A stretch of DNA of 64,000 nt, taken from the NCBI GenBank assembly GCA_039696685.1, contig CP155565.1:1240001-1304000 (forward strand), in the 5' to 3' direction. This DNA is from Vibrio sp. CDRSL-10 TSBA (GTDB lineage: Bacteria > Pseudomonadota > Gammaproteobacteria > Enterobacterales > Vibrionaceae). This document shows positions 20,284-32,153 of the stretch, in pieces (position 1 is the stretch's first letter; each line of letters begins with the position of its first letter). Below the pieces are notes generated by a model. It saw only the letters and a program-made list of their open reading frames with translations. It made no database searches and was not told the DNA's origin. Both the position numbers and the translations under genes were made by a program.

Positions 20284-22738
20284 TCAGCGTTTGACCGCTT
20301 CCAGTTTCCAGATGTTATTCACGTAATCACGAATACTGCGGTCGGAACTGAATTTACCCACCAGCGCCGTATTGAGAATCGCTTTCTTAGCCCAGCCGGC
20401 CTGATCGCGGTACTGCTCATCAATCGCCTGATGTGCCGCAACATAAGAAGCGAAATCCGCCAGCACCAGATACGGGTCACCACCATCCAACAGGCTGTCA
20501 TAAGTGGTGCGCAGTTTGCCCGGCATACCCGGGGTAAACTCGTCACCAAGCAGCAAGTCCAGTGATGCTTTCAGCAGCGGATCGGCATGATAGAAGTCGT
20601 ACGGGTTGTAACCCTGTGCCCGCAACGCTTCGACACCGTCGACTTCCAGACCGAAGATGTAGATATTGTCATCACCGACTTCTTCACGAATTTCAACGTT
20701 AGCGCCATCCATGGTGCCGATGGTCAGCGCACCGTTGAGTGCCATCTTCATGTTGCCGGTACCGGAGGCTTCTTTACCCGCGGTCGAGATCTGCTCGGAA
20801 ACATCAGCGGCCGGGATAATGATTTCCGCCATGCTGACCCGGTAATCCGGAATGAACACCACTTTCAGCTTGTCACTGACACGCGGATCGTTGTTGACCT
20901 TCTCGGCAATCTTGTTAATCGCGTAGATGATCTCTTTCGCCAGGTGATAACCCGGCGCCGCTTTCGCCGCAAAGAAGAATACCCGTGGGTGCATATCGAA
21001 ACTGGCTTCGTTCACCAGGCGATGGTAAAGCGACAGGATGTGCAGCATGTTGAGATGCTGGCGTTTGTACTCGTGCAGACGTTTGATCTGAACATCAAAA
21101 ATCGCATTGGTGTCGAGCTCAATGTCCATGTGCTGTTTAACCCAGTCTGCCAAACGCTGTTTGTTCTCTTTCTTGACCGCCATAAACTGCTGCTGGAAGG
21201 TCTTATCATCCGCGTACTGCGAAATGGCTTCCAGCTGGTCAAGATGCGCCGGCCACTCGTCACCAATCTTATCGCTGATCAAGGCTGACAGGCCCGGGTT
21301 ACAGAATTTCAGCCAGCGACGCGGGGTAATACCGTTGGTGACGTTTTGCAAACGGCCCGGATAGAGTTGATTAAACTCAGGGAACAGATCGCGTTTGACT
21401 AACTCAGAGTGCAGCGCTGCCACCCCGTTGACCGCGTACGAACCAATGACGCACAGGTTGGCCATACGCACCATACGGTGGAAACCTTCCTCGATAACCG
21501 ACAGTTTTTGCTGTTTAGACACATCGCCCGGCCATTTGGCGCGTACTTCCTGCAGGAACAGATGGTTGATTTGGTAGATGATTTCCATATGGCGCGGCAG
21601 CAGACGCTGGATCAGAGATTCGCTCCAGGTTTCCAGCGCTTCCGGCAACAGAGTGTGGTTGGTGTAAGCAAACGTATGTGAACAGATAGCCCACGCCTCA
21701 TCCCACGACAGATCACGCTCATCGATCAGAATGCGCATCAGCTCCGGAATGGCGATGGTCGGGTGGGTATCATTGAGCTGGATAGTTTCCTGCTTAGGCA
21801 GATCAGCCAGAGCAAAGCCAGCCGCTTCGTGACGACGCAGAATGTCGCGTACTGACGCCGCGCTGTGGAAGTACTGCTGCATCAGACGCAGAGTTTTGCC
21901 TTTTTCATGGTTATCGTTCGGGTACAGCACTTTAGTAATGTTGCCCGCATCGATCAGCGCGTGCTGCGCTTCAAAATAGTTACCGTTGTTAAAGCTCTCC
22001 AGCGAGAAAGGCGCAATCGCGCGGCACTCCCACAAACGCAGCGGATAAACGGTTTCACTCTGATAGCCGACAATCGGCAAATCCCACGGCATCGCCTGCA
22101 CCAGCATGCCCGGAACCCAGCGTCGTTTCTCGACGCCGTTTTCCTGGATGACTTCTACATGGCCGTAAAAGCCGATTTCCTGTTTCAGTTTCCGGACGGG
22201 CCACTTCCCACGGGTAGCCTTCCACCCCGCCCCACGCATCCGGCGCTTCTTTCTGGTGGCCATCTTCAAATGATTGCTTGAACAGGCCGTATTCATAATG
22301 CAAACCGTAACCGACGGTCGGGTACTCCTGCGCAGCACAAGAATCCATGTAACATGCCGCCAGACGTCCCAGGCCGCCGTTACCGAGTGAAGGGTCACGC
22401 TCTTCTTCGAGGATGTCGGTCAGGCTCAGACCCAGCTCCGCCATGGCTTCAGCGATCTGCTCGTACAGACCCATGCTGATCAGGTTGTTACCGGTCAGAC
22501 GACCGATCAGAAATTCCAGTGACAGGTAGTTAAGGCTTTTGGCATTGACAATGCGCTCATCCTGCTCGGTTTCCAGCAGGTCAAAGGTGGTCAGCTCAGC
22601 CAGCGCACGACCCATCGCCAGGTACCACAGACGGCTGTTGGCATGTTCAACGGTACTCGCGTAGGTGGCAGTCAGATGGCGTTTCACGTTGTCTTGGAAC
22701 AAAGCTTTATCAAATGTTTTTTGTTGCGTAGGTTTCAT
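20284..22738 (-). CDS. malP: Maltodextrin phosphorylase, frameshifted
   Basis: Restored length 817 residues, matching MalP. The GT35 pyridoxal-phosphate site is present as EASGTGNMKMALNGALTIGT, where the lysine binds the cofactor. The N-terminal EERDPSLGNGGLGRLAACY motif is also intact. The break is an extra T on the plus strand at 22189-22191; removing it reads ARPELKQEIGFYGH. It releases glucose-1-phosphate from maltodextrins in the cytosol. First gene of the malPQ unit, divergent from its activator malT. Confidence 0.94.
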
Positions 22739-23266
22739 GGAGAAATCTCACTTATGGTTCTAATCCAGCTGGGACATATCCTGCATCTAGCGCGCCAGCA
22801 AAACATCCTCCCACAACACCACTCCCACGGGAGTAGGAGTAAGGGCGTAGAGGAGGAGCACCCGGGTTTGAGTGATCCATCTCTCACACAAGCCAGCCAG
22901 TAAGATTTTCTGAGTGACCAGGATCACAGCAACCTGCCATTAAAGCGTACGGAGTATTTATGAAAGCGACGTGATTGATTGATGGACCAGTTGCTCAAAA
23001 TGCAACATCGCTCACATTTCAAATAGAACAGAAACCGCTAATTGCGCGCGTTTTGGTGGAAGACCGCCGCCATTACGGTGCATAACTGCATCAAATTGGT
23101 GATCAGATTCACACTTACGGGGCGTAGTTCGGTAAGAAGTGTGAATCCTGCTTAAATCTCGCCGCGGATCAATAAACGTAGGCAATGACATCAAGTAACA
23201 TTCTTGCATCAAGACGTGAGCTGACTCACTTCGTATAACAAAAATGACAGAACGGAACGTATTAAC
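22739..23266. promoter_or_regulatory. malP/malT divergent control region
   Basis: A 528-base gene-free gap. It holds MalT-box-like sequences near the malP side: the complement of 22804-22813 (TGGGAGGATG) and 22850-22859 (GAGGAGGAGC), each 8 of 10 against GGGGA(T/G)GAGG, plus a weaker GGGAGTAGGAG at 22829. A CRP-type site lies at 22912-22927. This arrangement equals the malT/malPQ divergence of enterobacteria. Confidence 0.6.
22912..22927. promoter_or_regulatory. Probable CRP-cAMP site
   Basis: gaGTGAccaggaTCAC, followed by a, matches TGTGA-N6-TCACA with both GTGA/TCAC halves intact. It lies on the malT side of the malP/malT gap, as expected for catabolite control of malT. Confidence 0.65.
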
Positions 23267-25976
23267 ATGTGGATACCTTCTAAACTTACTCGTCCCGGGC
23301 GGTTGCATAATGCTATCGTCCGGCCACGTGTTCTGGAACTGCTTCAGCAGGCACCTTACTACAAGCTGGTTTTGTTCCGCTCTCCTGCCGGCTACGGCAA
23401 AACCACCATGGCCGCCCAATGGCTGGCCGATAAGCCCAACGTCGGCTGGTACAGCATCGATGAGAGTGATAACGATCCGTTTCGCTTTATGAACTACATG
23501 CTGCAGGCGCTCAATAAAGCCACGCATCAAAGCTGCCCGAATGCGCAGAAGCTGGCCGAACGACGCCAGTTCTCTACCCTGCACTCGCTGCTGAGCGAAG
23601 TGTTTGCCGAAATGTCCGATTTCCAGCAAGAGTGCTATCTGGTCTTAGACGACTACCATCTGATCAGCGATGAAGATATCCATGAAGTCATGCGCTTTTT
23701 CCTCAAGCATATGCCGGACAATCTGACCCTGGTGGTCACCAGTCGCATGATCCCGCCGCTGGGCACGGCAAACCTGCGGGTGCGCGATCTGATGATCGAA
23801 ATCGGCAACGATCTGCTGGCGTTTGATAACGAGGAGACGACGCGCTTTTTTAATCAGCGTGTTGCAGAAGGCATTGATGACAGCACCGCAGTCAGCCTGC
23901 GTAATTATGTCGAGGGCTGGCCGTCAGCTCTGCAGCTTATCGCACTGCAAGCTCAGCATCAGAAACGGACTCTGGCCCAGTCGGCCGAATCAGTTTCCCA
24001 GTTTAACCACGCCCACCTGTGGGATTATCTGGTAGAAGAAGTGTTTGATCTGCTTGATAAAGACACCCGTCGTTTTCTGATGCAGTGTTCGGTACTCGAT
24101 CACTTTAACGATGCGTTGGTCGCCGCGTTAACCAAACGTGATGACGCACTCAACATGATAGAGCAGCTCAACCGTTATGGCCTGTTTATCTATCCGCTGG
24201 AAGGTGAACATAACTGGTATCGCTTTCATAACCTGTTTGCCGAATTTCTTGCCCACCAACGCCTGGCGAATATTCCGCAGCAGGAGCAGGAGTTGCATCG
24301 GGCTGCCGCGCTTGCCTGGCTGGAAGCCAACACGGCACATCAGGCTCTGCGCCATGCCCGCTTAGCCCAGGATTCAGATTTGCTGGCGCGTATTCTGGTT
24401 GAGTATGGCTGGAAGATGTTTAACGAAGGTGAACTGGAAATTCTCGAAGAGGCAATTAATCTGCTCAGCCCGACTCAGCTCTACAGCCAGCCGAAACTGT
24501 GCCTGCTACAAGCCTGGCTGGCACAAAGTCAGCACCGCTACAACGCCGTTGGCGATCTGCTGGCACGCGCTGATGAGGAGATGAGCGCACTGAATATCAA
24601 ACCCAGCAGTAAAGAGCAGGGGGAGTTTCTGCGCGCTGCGTGCCCAGGTCGCCATCAACCAGAATGAACCGGAGAAAGCGCTTGAGCTGGCTGAGCAGGC
24701 GCTGGGCCAACTCGATAACACCATCTACCGCAGCCGCATTGTCGCCACCTCAGTGGTGGGTGAAGTCAACCATGTGCTCGGCAATCTCAGCCGTGCCCTG
24801 TCGATGATGCAACAGACCGAAAAGCTGGCGCGTCAGTATCAGGTCTATCATCAGGCACTGTGGGCACTGCTGCAGCAGAGTGAGATTCTGATTGCTCAGG
24901 GATATGTTCAGGCGGCCTTTGAGGTGCAGGATAACGCGTTTAAGCTGGTGGAAGATCAGCATCTGCACCAGTTGCCGCTGCATGAATTCCTGCTGCGTAT
25001 CCGCGCTCAAATCCTGTGGTGCTGGAACCGGCTTGACGAAGCCGAGGAGTGCGCTTACAAAGGGCTGGATGTATTGGGTAAACAGTCACCCAGCCAGCAC
25101 CTGCATAGTTACTCAATGCTGGCGCGCATTGCAGTCGGCAGGGGTGAACTCGATAAGGCCGGCCGCTTTATCGAACAGATTCAGCATCTGCTCAAGCAGT
25201 CCAATTACCATGTCGACTGGACTGCCAATGCGTCACTATCACTGATCCTGTACTGGCAGGCACGCGACGATCAAACCGCAATTGCAGAATGGCTGCAAGG
25301 CAGTATTCGCCCACAGCATGCCCGCAACCACTTTCAGCAGATGCAGTGGCGTAACATAGCCCGCGCGCAGATCAACCTGGGTCAGAATGACGACGCCAGC
25401 CAGACTCTGGCATTTATGCAAACTGAAGCGCAGCAGTACCAGTTGGTGACCGATACCAACCGTAACCTGATCGTCGAAGCATGTCTGGCCACTTCTTGTG
25501 GTCAGGATGACGTGGCACGCGACAAACTCAAAGCCGCACTGCGCCTGACCAACCAGACCGGCATGATCGGTAATTTCCTCATTGACGGCAGTAAAATTGG
25601 CCACCTATTGGAAAAACTGTCTCACCGGGTTGATTTGGGCGATCTGGAACGTCACCGCGCCCAGCAACTGATGAAAGAGATTTCCACCACGCAGCGCAGC
25701 CGCTCAGTACACTTTGACGAAGAGTTTGTCGAGAGTCTGATCAATCACCCGAACATTCCGGAACTGGTGCGCACCAGCCCGCTCACGCAGCGTGAATGGC
25801 AGGTGCTGGGGCTTATCTACTCGGGCTTAAGTAACGAGCAAATCGCGCAGGAACTCGATGTCGCCGGTACCACGATCAAAACCCACATCCGTAATCTGTA
25901 CCAGAAACTCAACATCGCCAATCGTAAAGAAGCAGTTCGTACCGCGGAGAATCTGTTGCAGCTGATGGGATATTAA
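23267..25976 (+). CDS. malT: Maltose regulon activator MalT, frameshifted
   Basis: Restored length 902 residues, the MalT norm. N-terminal STAND ATPase: Walker [13 protein letters not shown] (about residue 39), Walker [13 protein letters not shown] long helical repeat region follows, and the C-terminal LuxR helix-turn-helix reads [22 protein letters not shown] then [14 protein letters not shown]. The break is an extra T at 24626-24628; removing it restores [16 protein letters not shown]. In E. coli MalT binds maltotriose and ATP and activates mal promoters; here malP/malQ are the obvious targets. Confidence 0.94.
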
Positions 25977-26008
25977 GCCCTGAGCTGCCATCAGAGCCGC
26001 TAAAACGC

Positions 26009-26034
26009 AAAGAGCCAGCATCTGCTGGCTCTTT
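26009..26034 (+). terminator. malT terminator
   Basis: Perfect stem aaagagccagca / tgctggctcttt with a 2-base loop, then TTATT. Convergent with yibL. Confidence 0.75.
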
Positions 26035-26076
26035 TTATTCTGGCCCGGTAAAAGGCTCTCAGGACGCATTGGCCGA

Positions 26077-26434
26077 TTAAAACGGCTTAGGCGCGAAACC
26101 TGTCATCGCCTGCAGACGCAGGGCTTTACCGATTTTGGTCATTGGGTGTACCACCACCAGACCTTTGACTGATTTTTTCAGCTTGCCCAAATCAGACTGT
26201 TCAGCTTTGGTCAGCTCACGCGAGAAACGGCATGTCCGCCAGTTGCTTGCGTTCTTTATTCAGTTCGTAATCTTCTTTGCCTTTCAGGCCATTGAGCTTT
26301 TTGCTCAGCTGATCCAGGTCATCAGTGAATTTGCTGATCATCGCGCTGTCGCCGCGAGTCTTAGCGGCATCCAACTTGCGACGGCAAGTATCCAGGCGGT
26401 TGTTCAGTTGTTGAATGTCGTTTTTCAGACTCAT
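26077..26434 (-). CDS. yibL: YibL family ribosome-associated protein, frameshifted
   Basis: Starts at ATG 26434 ([15 protein letters not shown]). The N-terminal half is a charged coiled coil. The C-terminal half, after correction, reads [19 protein letters not shown], then [18 protein letters not shown] and MTGFAPKPF. This is the conserved YibL tail (E. coli has [19 protein letters not shown]). The break is an extra A on the plus strand at 26225-26227; the restored length is 118 residues. It is a small ribosome-associated protein of unclear role. Confidence 0.88.
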
Positions 26435-26507
26435 GGGAAAACTCTCTTCGTGGAACGGGCACGGAGTATAGCACAAAGGTCCGCTCAGAGTGGTATTTGT
26501 AAAAAGA

Positions 26508-26531
26508 AAAGGCACCCGATTGGGTGCCTTT
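26508..26531 (-). terminator. cyo operon terminator
   Basis: Stem aaaggcaccc / gggtgccttt, loop of 4, running into TTCTTTTT on the minus strand, directly after cyoE. Confidence 0.8.
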
Positions 26532-26554
26532 AGACGCTTTAAATGGCGGGACCG

Positions 26555-27421
26555 TCAAATGGAGATAGGAATAAGTTCCAGTCCGAGAACCGAACTGATC
26601 CCCATCACAACCAGCAGTGACACTTTGAACACCGATTTTGACCACTGGACATAATTGTCTTCGGTCACCGGGCGGAATGTCACTCGGGTCCACATGAAGC
26701 ATACGGCTGACGCAACGGCCAGATACTCGTAACCGCCTTCACCGGCCAGGAACAGAGCGAACGCCACAACGTTAAACGCCACAACGTAAGCCATCATATG
26801 CTTGCGCGCTTTCTCGATGCCGGACACAACAGGCAACACAGGGATGCCCGCCGATTTGTAGTCCTGCATACGGAACATCGCAATTGCGTAAGAGTGTGGC
26901 ATCTGCCACAGACCAAACAACGCGAACAGCAACACAGCTTCCAGGCTGATGTAGTTGGTCACCGCAAGGTAGCCGACCAGGGGCGGAACTGCTCCCGACA
27001 CACTGCCGACTAACGTACCGTACACCGAGGTACGCTTGTACCACATGGTGTAGAAGAAAACGTAAAACACGTATCCCAGCAACACCACCACTGTCGACAG
27101 CGGATTGGCCAGCAGGTACAGCTCAGCCGTGCCTGCTAACAGCAACACAATGGCAAACACAAACGCATGGTCAGCATTGATCTCGCCTTTCACCAGTAAT
27201 CGGCTTCGGGTGCGATCCATTCGCGAATCGATATCACGATCGAAAATGTTATTTACCACACAACCTGATGCAATCACCATTGCCACCCCTGCCAGGGTGT
27301 AGGCCAGCAGCGCCACATCGGCCGTCTCTGATTTAGCTGCGAGGAAGAACCCCGCAGCCACAGAGATAAGGTTACCGATGATAATGCCTGGCTTAGTGAT
27401 AGAAACGTAACCTTTAATCAT
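26555..27421 (-). CDS. cyoE: Protoheme IX farnesyltransferase (heme O synthase)
   Basis: 288 residues, intact, of the UbiA prenyltransferase superfamily. The first aspartate-rich motif reads NNIFDRDIDSRMDRTRSR, the CyoE/COX10 signature, with about eight hydrophobic segments. It converts heme B to heme O for the bo3 oxidase, at the inner membrane. Last gene of cyoABCDE, 7 bases after cyoD. Confidence 0.95.
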   Translation of the reverse strand: MIKGYVSITKPGIIIGNLISVAAGFFLAAKSETADVALLAYTLAGVAMVIASGCVVNNIFDRDIDSRMDRTRSRLLVKGEINADHAFVFAIVLLLAGTAELYLLANPLSTVVVLLGYVFYVFFYTMWYKRTSVYGTLVGSVSGAVPPLVGYLAVTNYISLEAVLLFALFGLWQMPHSYAIAMFRMQDYKSAGIPVLPVVSGIEKARKHMMAYVVAFNVVAFALFLAGEGGYEYLAVASAVCFMWTRVTFRPVTEDNYVQWSKSVFKVSLLVVMGISSVLGLELIPISI

Positions 27422-27428
27422 GAAACGC

Positions 27429-27743
27429 CTACATCTTCATATTGACGTTGAGGTTCCACATAATCCAGATTGAACCACCAATCAGAATCAGTACCACAAT
27501 TGCAGTAAACATCAGCGACACGAAGTTCCAGCGCCCTTCTTCAGTGCGGGTTTCCATGTGCAGGAAGTATGCAAAATGGACAAACACCTGAACAAGTGCA
27601 CAACCGAACATTACCGCGTACGTCGCCGCTGCTGGCAGAGTCTGCGCTGCAACGAAATAGAACGGAATGGCGGTCAGGATCAGTGACAGGATAAAACCTT
27701 TTACGTAATCCTTTTTACCAGTATCTACATGTTGGTTGCTCAT
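27429..27743 (-). CDS. cyoD: Cytochrome bo3 ubiquinol oxidase subunit IV
   Basis: 104 residues from ATG 27743, which overlaps the cyoC stop (TAATG); the longer reading from 27788 would overlap cyoC coding and is not preferred. Three membrane segments, with the family motif VQVFVHFAYFLHM in the middle. It is a small accessory subunit that stabilises the oxidase. Confidence 0.92.
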   Translation of the reverse strand: MSNQHVDTGKKDYVKGFILSLILTAIPFYFVAAQTLPAAATYAVMFGCALVQVFVHFAYFLHMETRTEEGRWNFVSLMFTAIVVLILIGGSIWIMWNLNVNMKM

Positions 27744-28346
27744 TACATTACTCCCACTAGGTAGACGATGGTGAATACACAGATCCAAACGATGTCCAGG
27801 AAGTGCCAGAACAAGCTCAGGCAGTTCAGACGCGTTTGCATCATGTCGTTCAGACCTTTAGTCGACAGCTGCCAGTAGCATACTGCCAGCCAGATCAGAC
27901 CAAAGCTTACGTGCAGACCGTGCGTACCAACCAGCGTGAAGAAACGCAGACAGGAATGCACTGGTGTCAGGACCCGCACCATGAGCGATCAGGTGATGGA
28001 ATTCGTAGATTTCCATACCGATAAAGCCAGCGCCCAACAGGAAGGTCACAGCCAACCAACGTTTCAGACCAGCCAGGTCCTGACGTTTCATCGCAATCAT
28101 GCCGAAACCGAAAGTGATACTACTAAACAGCAGCAGCATGGTTTCAACAAATACGAACGGTAGTTCAAACAGATCTTTACCAGACGGGCCACCCGCAGTT
28201 GCGTGCGACAGTACTGCGTACGTTGCAAACAGAGTTGCGAACAGTACACAGTCACTCATCAGATAAACCCAGAAGCCAAACAGCTTGTTGCTACCGGTAT
28301 CGTGGTGATGATCATGCGCGTGCGCACCATGAGCATTAGCGTGCAT
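27743..28346 (-). CDS. cyoC: Cytochrome bo3 ubiquinol oxidase subunit III, frameshifted
   Basis: Restored length about 200 residues, normal for CyoC. The N-terminus is His-rich ([15 protein letters not shown]), followed by five membrane segments including [19 protein letters not shown] and [18 protein letters not shown]. The break is an extra A on the plus strand at 27942-27944; removing it reads [15 protein letters not shown]. Its start overlaps the end of cyoB by 11 bases, implying coupled translation. Confidence 0.93.
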
Positions 28347-30364
28347 AGGTCACCTCCATATCGTCGTCTTTCTGACCTGCAGTCTTATTAGCTTCTGCAA
28401 CACGCTTACGGTGTGCATCTTCGATAGCTTTGATTTCATCAACCTGAACGTAGTAGTCCACGTCTTCGTTGAAGCTGTGCTTGATACAAGCCACAACCAC
28501 ACCGATGAAGCCAATCGCTGCCAGCCACCAGATGTACCAGATCATAGCGAAACCGAATACCAGAGACCAAGCCGATACGTACATACCTGTTGGGGTATTC
28601 TTCGGCATGTGGATTGGTTCGTATTCCACTTCTTTGTTCAGGTCGTGCTCACCACGCTCTTTCTGGTACCAGAAGGCATCCAGTTCATCGCCTTTCGGCA
28701 ATTTAGCGAAGTTGTAGAACGGCGGTGGAGAAGAGGTTGCCCATTCCAGAGTACGGCCACCCCATGGGTCACCGGTCACATCCAGGTTCTCTTTACGGTC
28801 GCGGATACTTACGTAAATCTGGATGAACTGACACAGTACGCCCAGTGCAACGATAGCAGTACCAAAGGCAGCAACCGCCAGCAGAGGGAAGAACTCTGGA
28901 TCAATGTTCTGGCTGATACGACGAGTCATACCCATGAAGCCCAGCGCGTACAGCGGCAGGAATGCCAGGATAAAACCAGTGATCCAGCAGTAGAACGCAC
29001 GTTTGCCCCATGCTTCGTTCAGCATGAAACCTGTTGCTTTCGGGAACCAGTAAGTGATCGCTGCGAAACAGCCGAATACCACACCACCGATGATAACGTT
29101 GTGGAAGTGCGCAATCAGGAATACTGAGTTATGCAGTACAAAGTCAGCACCAGGAACCGCCATCAGTACGCCGGTCATACCACCGATAGAGAACGAGATC
29201 AGGAAGCCGATGGTCCACATCATAGGGGTAGTGAACTTGATACGACCACGGTACATAGTGAACAGCCAGTTGAAGATCTTAACCCCGGTCGGGATAGAGA
29301 TGATCATGGTTGCAATACCGAAGAAACGCGTTCACGTTTGCACCGCCACCCATGGTGAAGAAGTGGTGCAGCCATACAACGAAGGCCAGAATGGTGATAA
29401 CGATTGTCGCCCAAACCAGAGAGGTGTAACCGAACAGCTTCTTACGTGAGAAGGTTGCTGTTACTTCTGAGAACACACCGAATACCGGCAGAACCAGGAT
29501 GTATACTTCAGGGTGACCCCATGCCCAAATCAGGTTGACATACATCATCATGTTGCCGCCCATGTCATTGGTAAAGAAGTGCATACCCAAGTAACGGTCC
29601 AGAGTCAGTAGCGCGATGGTTACAGTCAGGATTGGGAACGAGATGATGATCAGAATGTTGGCACAGAATGATGCCCAGGTGAAAACTGGCATCTTCATCA
29701 TTGGCATAGACGGCGTACGCATACGCAGAATTGTCACGAAGAAGTTCACACCTGTCAGCGTGGTACCCACACCGGATATCTGCAGCGCCCATATCCAGTA
29801 GTCAACCCCGACCCCCGGACTGGCATCAATGCCAGACAATGGCGGATACGCAAGCCAACCAGTACGGCCGAACTCACCCACAGCCAGAGACATGTTGGTC
29901 AGAATAACACCGACAACAAACAGCCAGAAGCTCAGGTTGTTCAGGTATGGGAATGCAACGTCACGAGCACCGATTTGCAGTGGCACAACGATGTTCATCA
30001 AACCGATGACCAACGGCATTGCCACGAAGAAAATCATGATCACGCCGTGCGCGGTAAAGATTTGATCGTAGTGGTGCTGAGGCAGGTAACCTGCTTCACC
30101 CGCTGACGACAGCAATTGCTGGCTACGCATCATCACCGCATCGGCAAAACCACGAATCAACATGATCATTGCAACGGCGATGTACATAAAGCCTAGTTTT
30201 TTGTGGTCTACTGACGTAAACCATTCATTCCATAGGTACTGCCATTTACCCATACGAGTAATGGTAGCCACTACCGCAAGACCAACAAGCGCAATTACAG
30301 CCATAGTAACTACGATGATAGGCTCGTGGTATGGAATGGAATCTAATGTAAGTCTTCCAAACAT
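28336..30364 (-). CDS. cyoB: Cytochrome bo3 ubiquinol oxidase subunit I, frameshifted
   Basis: Restored length 675 residues. It contains the heme-copper centre: [14 protein letters not shown] (heme His), [14 protein letters not shown] (CuB His with the crosslinked Tyr region), WLHHFFTMG (CuB His pair) and [13 protein letters not shown] (heme His pair). The break is an extra A on the plus strand at 29324-29326; removing it reads [14 protein letters not shown]. It is the catalytic, proton-pumping subunit that reduces oxygen with quinol electrons. Follows cyoA by 6 bases. Confidence 0.95.
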
Positions 30365-30370
30365 TGTTTG

Positions 30371-31285
30371 TTACCCTTTGTGTTCTGCCATGTTCATATG
30401 ACCGTGAACTTCCTTTTTCTCATCATCATTGAGAGAACCCATAAACTGCATAACAACAGTTGAGAACAGGTCTTGAGGAACTTCAGAGAAGTAAGTCACA
30501 GGAACGTCTTCGCTCGGCTTAGCCAGCGTTTGGTAATCACTGAAATCGTTCAGCTTCTTAGGCTGAGCTTTCACGTTTTGTACCCACTCATCAAAGCTTG
30601 CTTGATCAGGCAGGGCACTGGCCGTGAATTTCATGTGAGAGAAACCTTCGCCGCTGTAGCTGGAAGAAATACCTTTGTACTCACCTTCATGGTTCGCAAT
30701 CAGGTGCAAACGGGTCACCATGCCTGGCATAGCGTAAATTTGACTACCTAATCGAGGGATGAAGAATGAGTTCATGATGTTGTCAGAGGTGATTTTGAAC
30801 TCCACCGGCACATCTTTAGGGAACGCGACATAGTTGACTGTGGCAATATTCTGCTCAGGGTAGATAAACAGCCATTTCCAATCCAGTGACACAACTTCGA
30901 TTGTCATATGATCGACGTCGCTTTTCAGAGGAACAGATGGCTCGAGCTCATGGGTAGAACGCCAGGTAATCACGCCCAAAATCGCGATAATGATGATTGG
31001 AATCGTCCAAACCACCACTTCGATTTTGGTCGAGTGTGACCAATCTGGTGTGTACTCTACGTCAGTGTTGCTCGCACGGTATTTATAGGCAAAGTAGATT
31101 GTCATCAAAATCACAGGGATCACGACAATCAACATCAGAACAAGAGCTGTGATGATCAACTCCTTTTCACGTACCCCTACCATGCCCTTTGGATCAAGCA
31201 AAGCAGATTGACATCCCGAGAGGAGCAAAATTGCAATGAACAATCCGGCTCTCGACAAGATGTTTTTATATCTTGAGGCTTCCAT
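30371..31285 (-). CDS. cyoA: Cytochrome bo3 ubiquinol oxidase subunit II
   Basis: Start chosen at ATG 31285 ([12 protein letters not shown]), giving 304 residues. A lipoprotein signal with lipobox LLSGC precedes two membrane helices and a periplasmic cupredoxin domain ([14 protein letters not shown]). The Cys ligands of a CuA site are absent, so it is a quinol rather than a cytochrome c oxidase. First gene of cyoABCDE. V. cholerae is, as far as I recall, without a bo3 operon at this site. Confidence 0.94.
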   Translation of the reverse strand: MEASRYKNILSRAGLFIAILLLSGCQSALLDPKGMVGVREKELIITALVLMLIVVIPVILMTIYFAYKYRASNTDVEYTPDWSHSTKIEVVVWTIPIIIIAILGVITWRSTHELEPSVPLKSDVDHMTIEVVSLDWKWLFIYPEQNIATVNYVAFPKDVPVEFKITSDNIMNSFFIPRLGSQIYAMPGMVTRLHLIANHEGEYKGISSSYSGEGFSHMKFTASALPDQASFDEWVQNVKAQPKKLNDFSDYQTLAKPSEDVPVTYFSEVPQDLFSTVVMQFMGSLNDDEKKEVHGHMNMAEHKG

Positions 31286-31712
31286 TGACTTTCTCGACTG
31301 TATTTGCGGGATTCCAGAGACAAAAGTTGGCACTTTTAAGAACCCGCGGTTGATGTTTATGAGTTTTTATGTGTAATTGAGCTTGCACAAATGTTTACTT
31401 CATGTAACATTTATGTATACGCCACTCAGAATTCCGACATTCGTCATTTTCTCTGCCATTCGCGCATATACCCAAATGCCACAGCCGCATACAATTTGTT
31501 ACATCCGAGGCATTATGCGGACATTATCTTTCGATCACAGTAGACGAAATTGCAATCTAATCTTGCAAAAATGGAATCATAAGCAAATAAAAACCTTTCC
31601 TAAACCATGGTTAAACAAGTCAACTTCCTGTTATTTAAATAAACTTTCTTTGACCTCAGTCAATAACTGTCATCATTTTGTCAAAGAAAAGGAAAATAAA
31701 GATTCTTAAAAC
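31286..31712. promoter_or_regulatory. cyoA / DCC-gene divergent control region
   Basis: A 427-base, AT-rich gene-free gap. It contains an imperfect dyad at 31391-31410 (ATGTT-N10-AACAT), which could bind a redox or ArcA/Fnr-type regulator of cyo, though no consensus is matched convincingly. Nothing else was recognised. Confidence 0.4.
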
Positions 31713-32099
31713 ATGTCACAAATTACGATTTTTTTTGATGGCCAATGTCCGCTTTGTGTACGCGAAATGCACGCCTTAAAACGCTACGACGATCACAATT
31801 TGATTGCACTCATCGATATCAACAGTGACCAGATGGCGGACTATCCCGACATCGATCCGACCGAGGCACGGCGAATCATTCTTGCTTACAATAACCGTAA
31901 CCAATTGATTCGCGGGTTGGATGTATTACACCAGGCTTGGAGACTGGTCGGGAAAGGCTGGATTTATGCACCGACACGCTGGCCGCTTATTAAGACGTTA
32001 GCTGACCAGTGTTATCTTCTGTTTGCTAAGCATCGTTACACCATATCACGCTGGCTGACAGGCAAAGGCCGCTGCGACAACAACCAATGTGGTCGATAG
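31713..32099 (+). CDS. DCC-family thiol-disulfide oxidoreductase-like protein (DUF393)
   Basis: 128 residues. The N-terminus ITIFFDGQCPLCVREM holds the DxxCxxC motif of the DCC/DUF393 family, with a thioredoxin-like start. The later RGLDVLHQAWRLVG is also family-typical. No signal peptide, so cytosolic. Redox partner unknown. Its end lies about 60 bases before a parS2-bearing hairpin. Confidence 0.85.
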   Translation: MSQITIFFDGQCPLCVREMHALKRYDDHNLIALIDINSDQMADYPDIDPTEARRIILAYNNRNQLIRGLDVLHQAWRLVGKGWIYAPTRWPLIKTLADQCYLLFAKHRYTISRWLTGKGRCDNNQCGR

Positions 32100-32153
32100 A
32101 CGCCATATTTTAATATTTGTGTCTGCCTCATTGGCATAACAACAGCGCTTAAA

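Noticed and set aside
20587..21288. Plus-strand frame opposite malP
   Set aside because: A shadow frame; the malP reading on the other strand has full family conservation.
22872..22888. gtgatccatctctcac as a second CRP site
   Set aside because: The half-sites are 8 bases apart instead of 6.
31377..31709. 110-codon frame before the DCC gene
   Set aside because: Lies in the AT-rich promoter region, no ribosome site, product without recognisable pattern.
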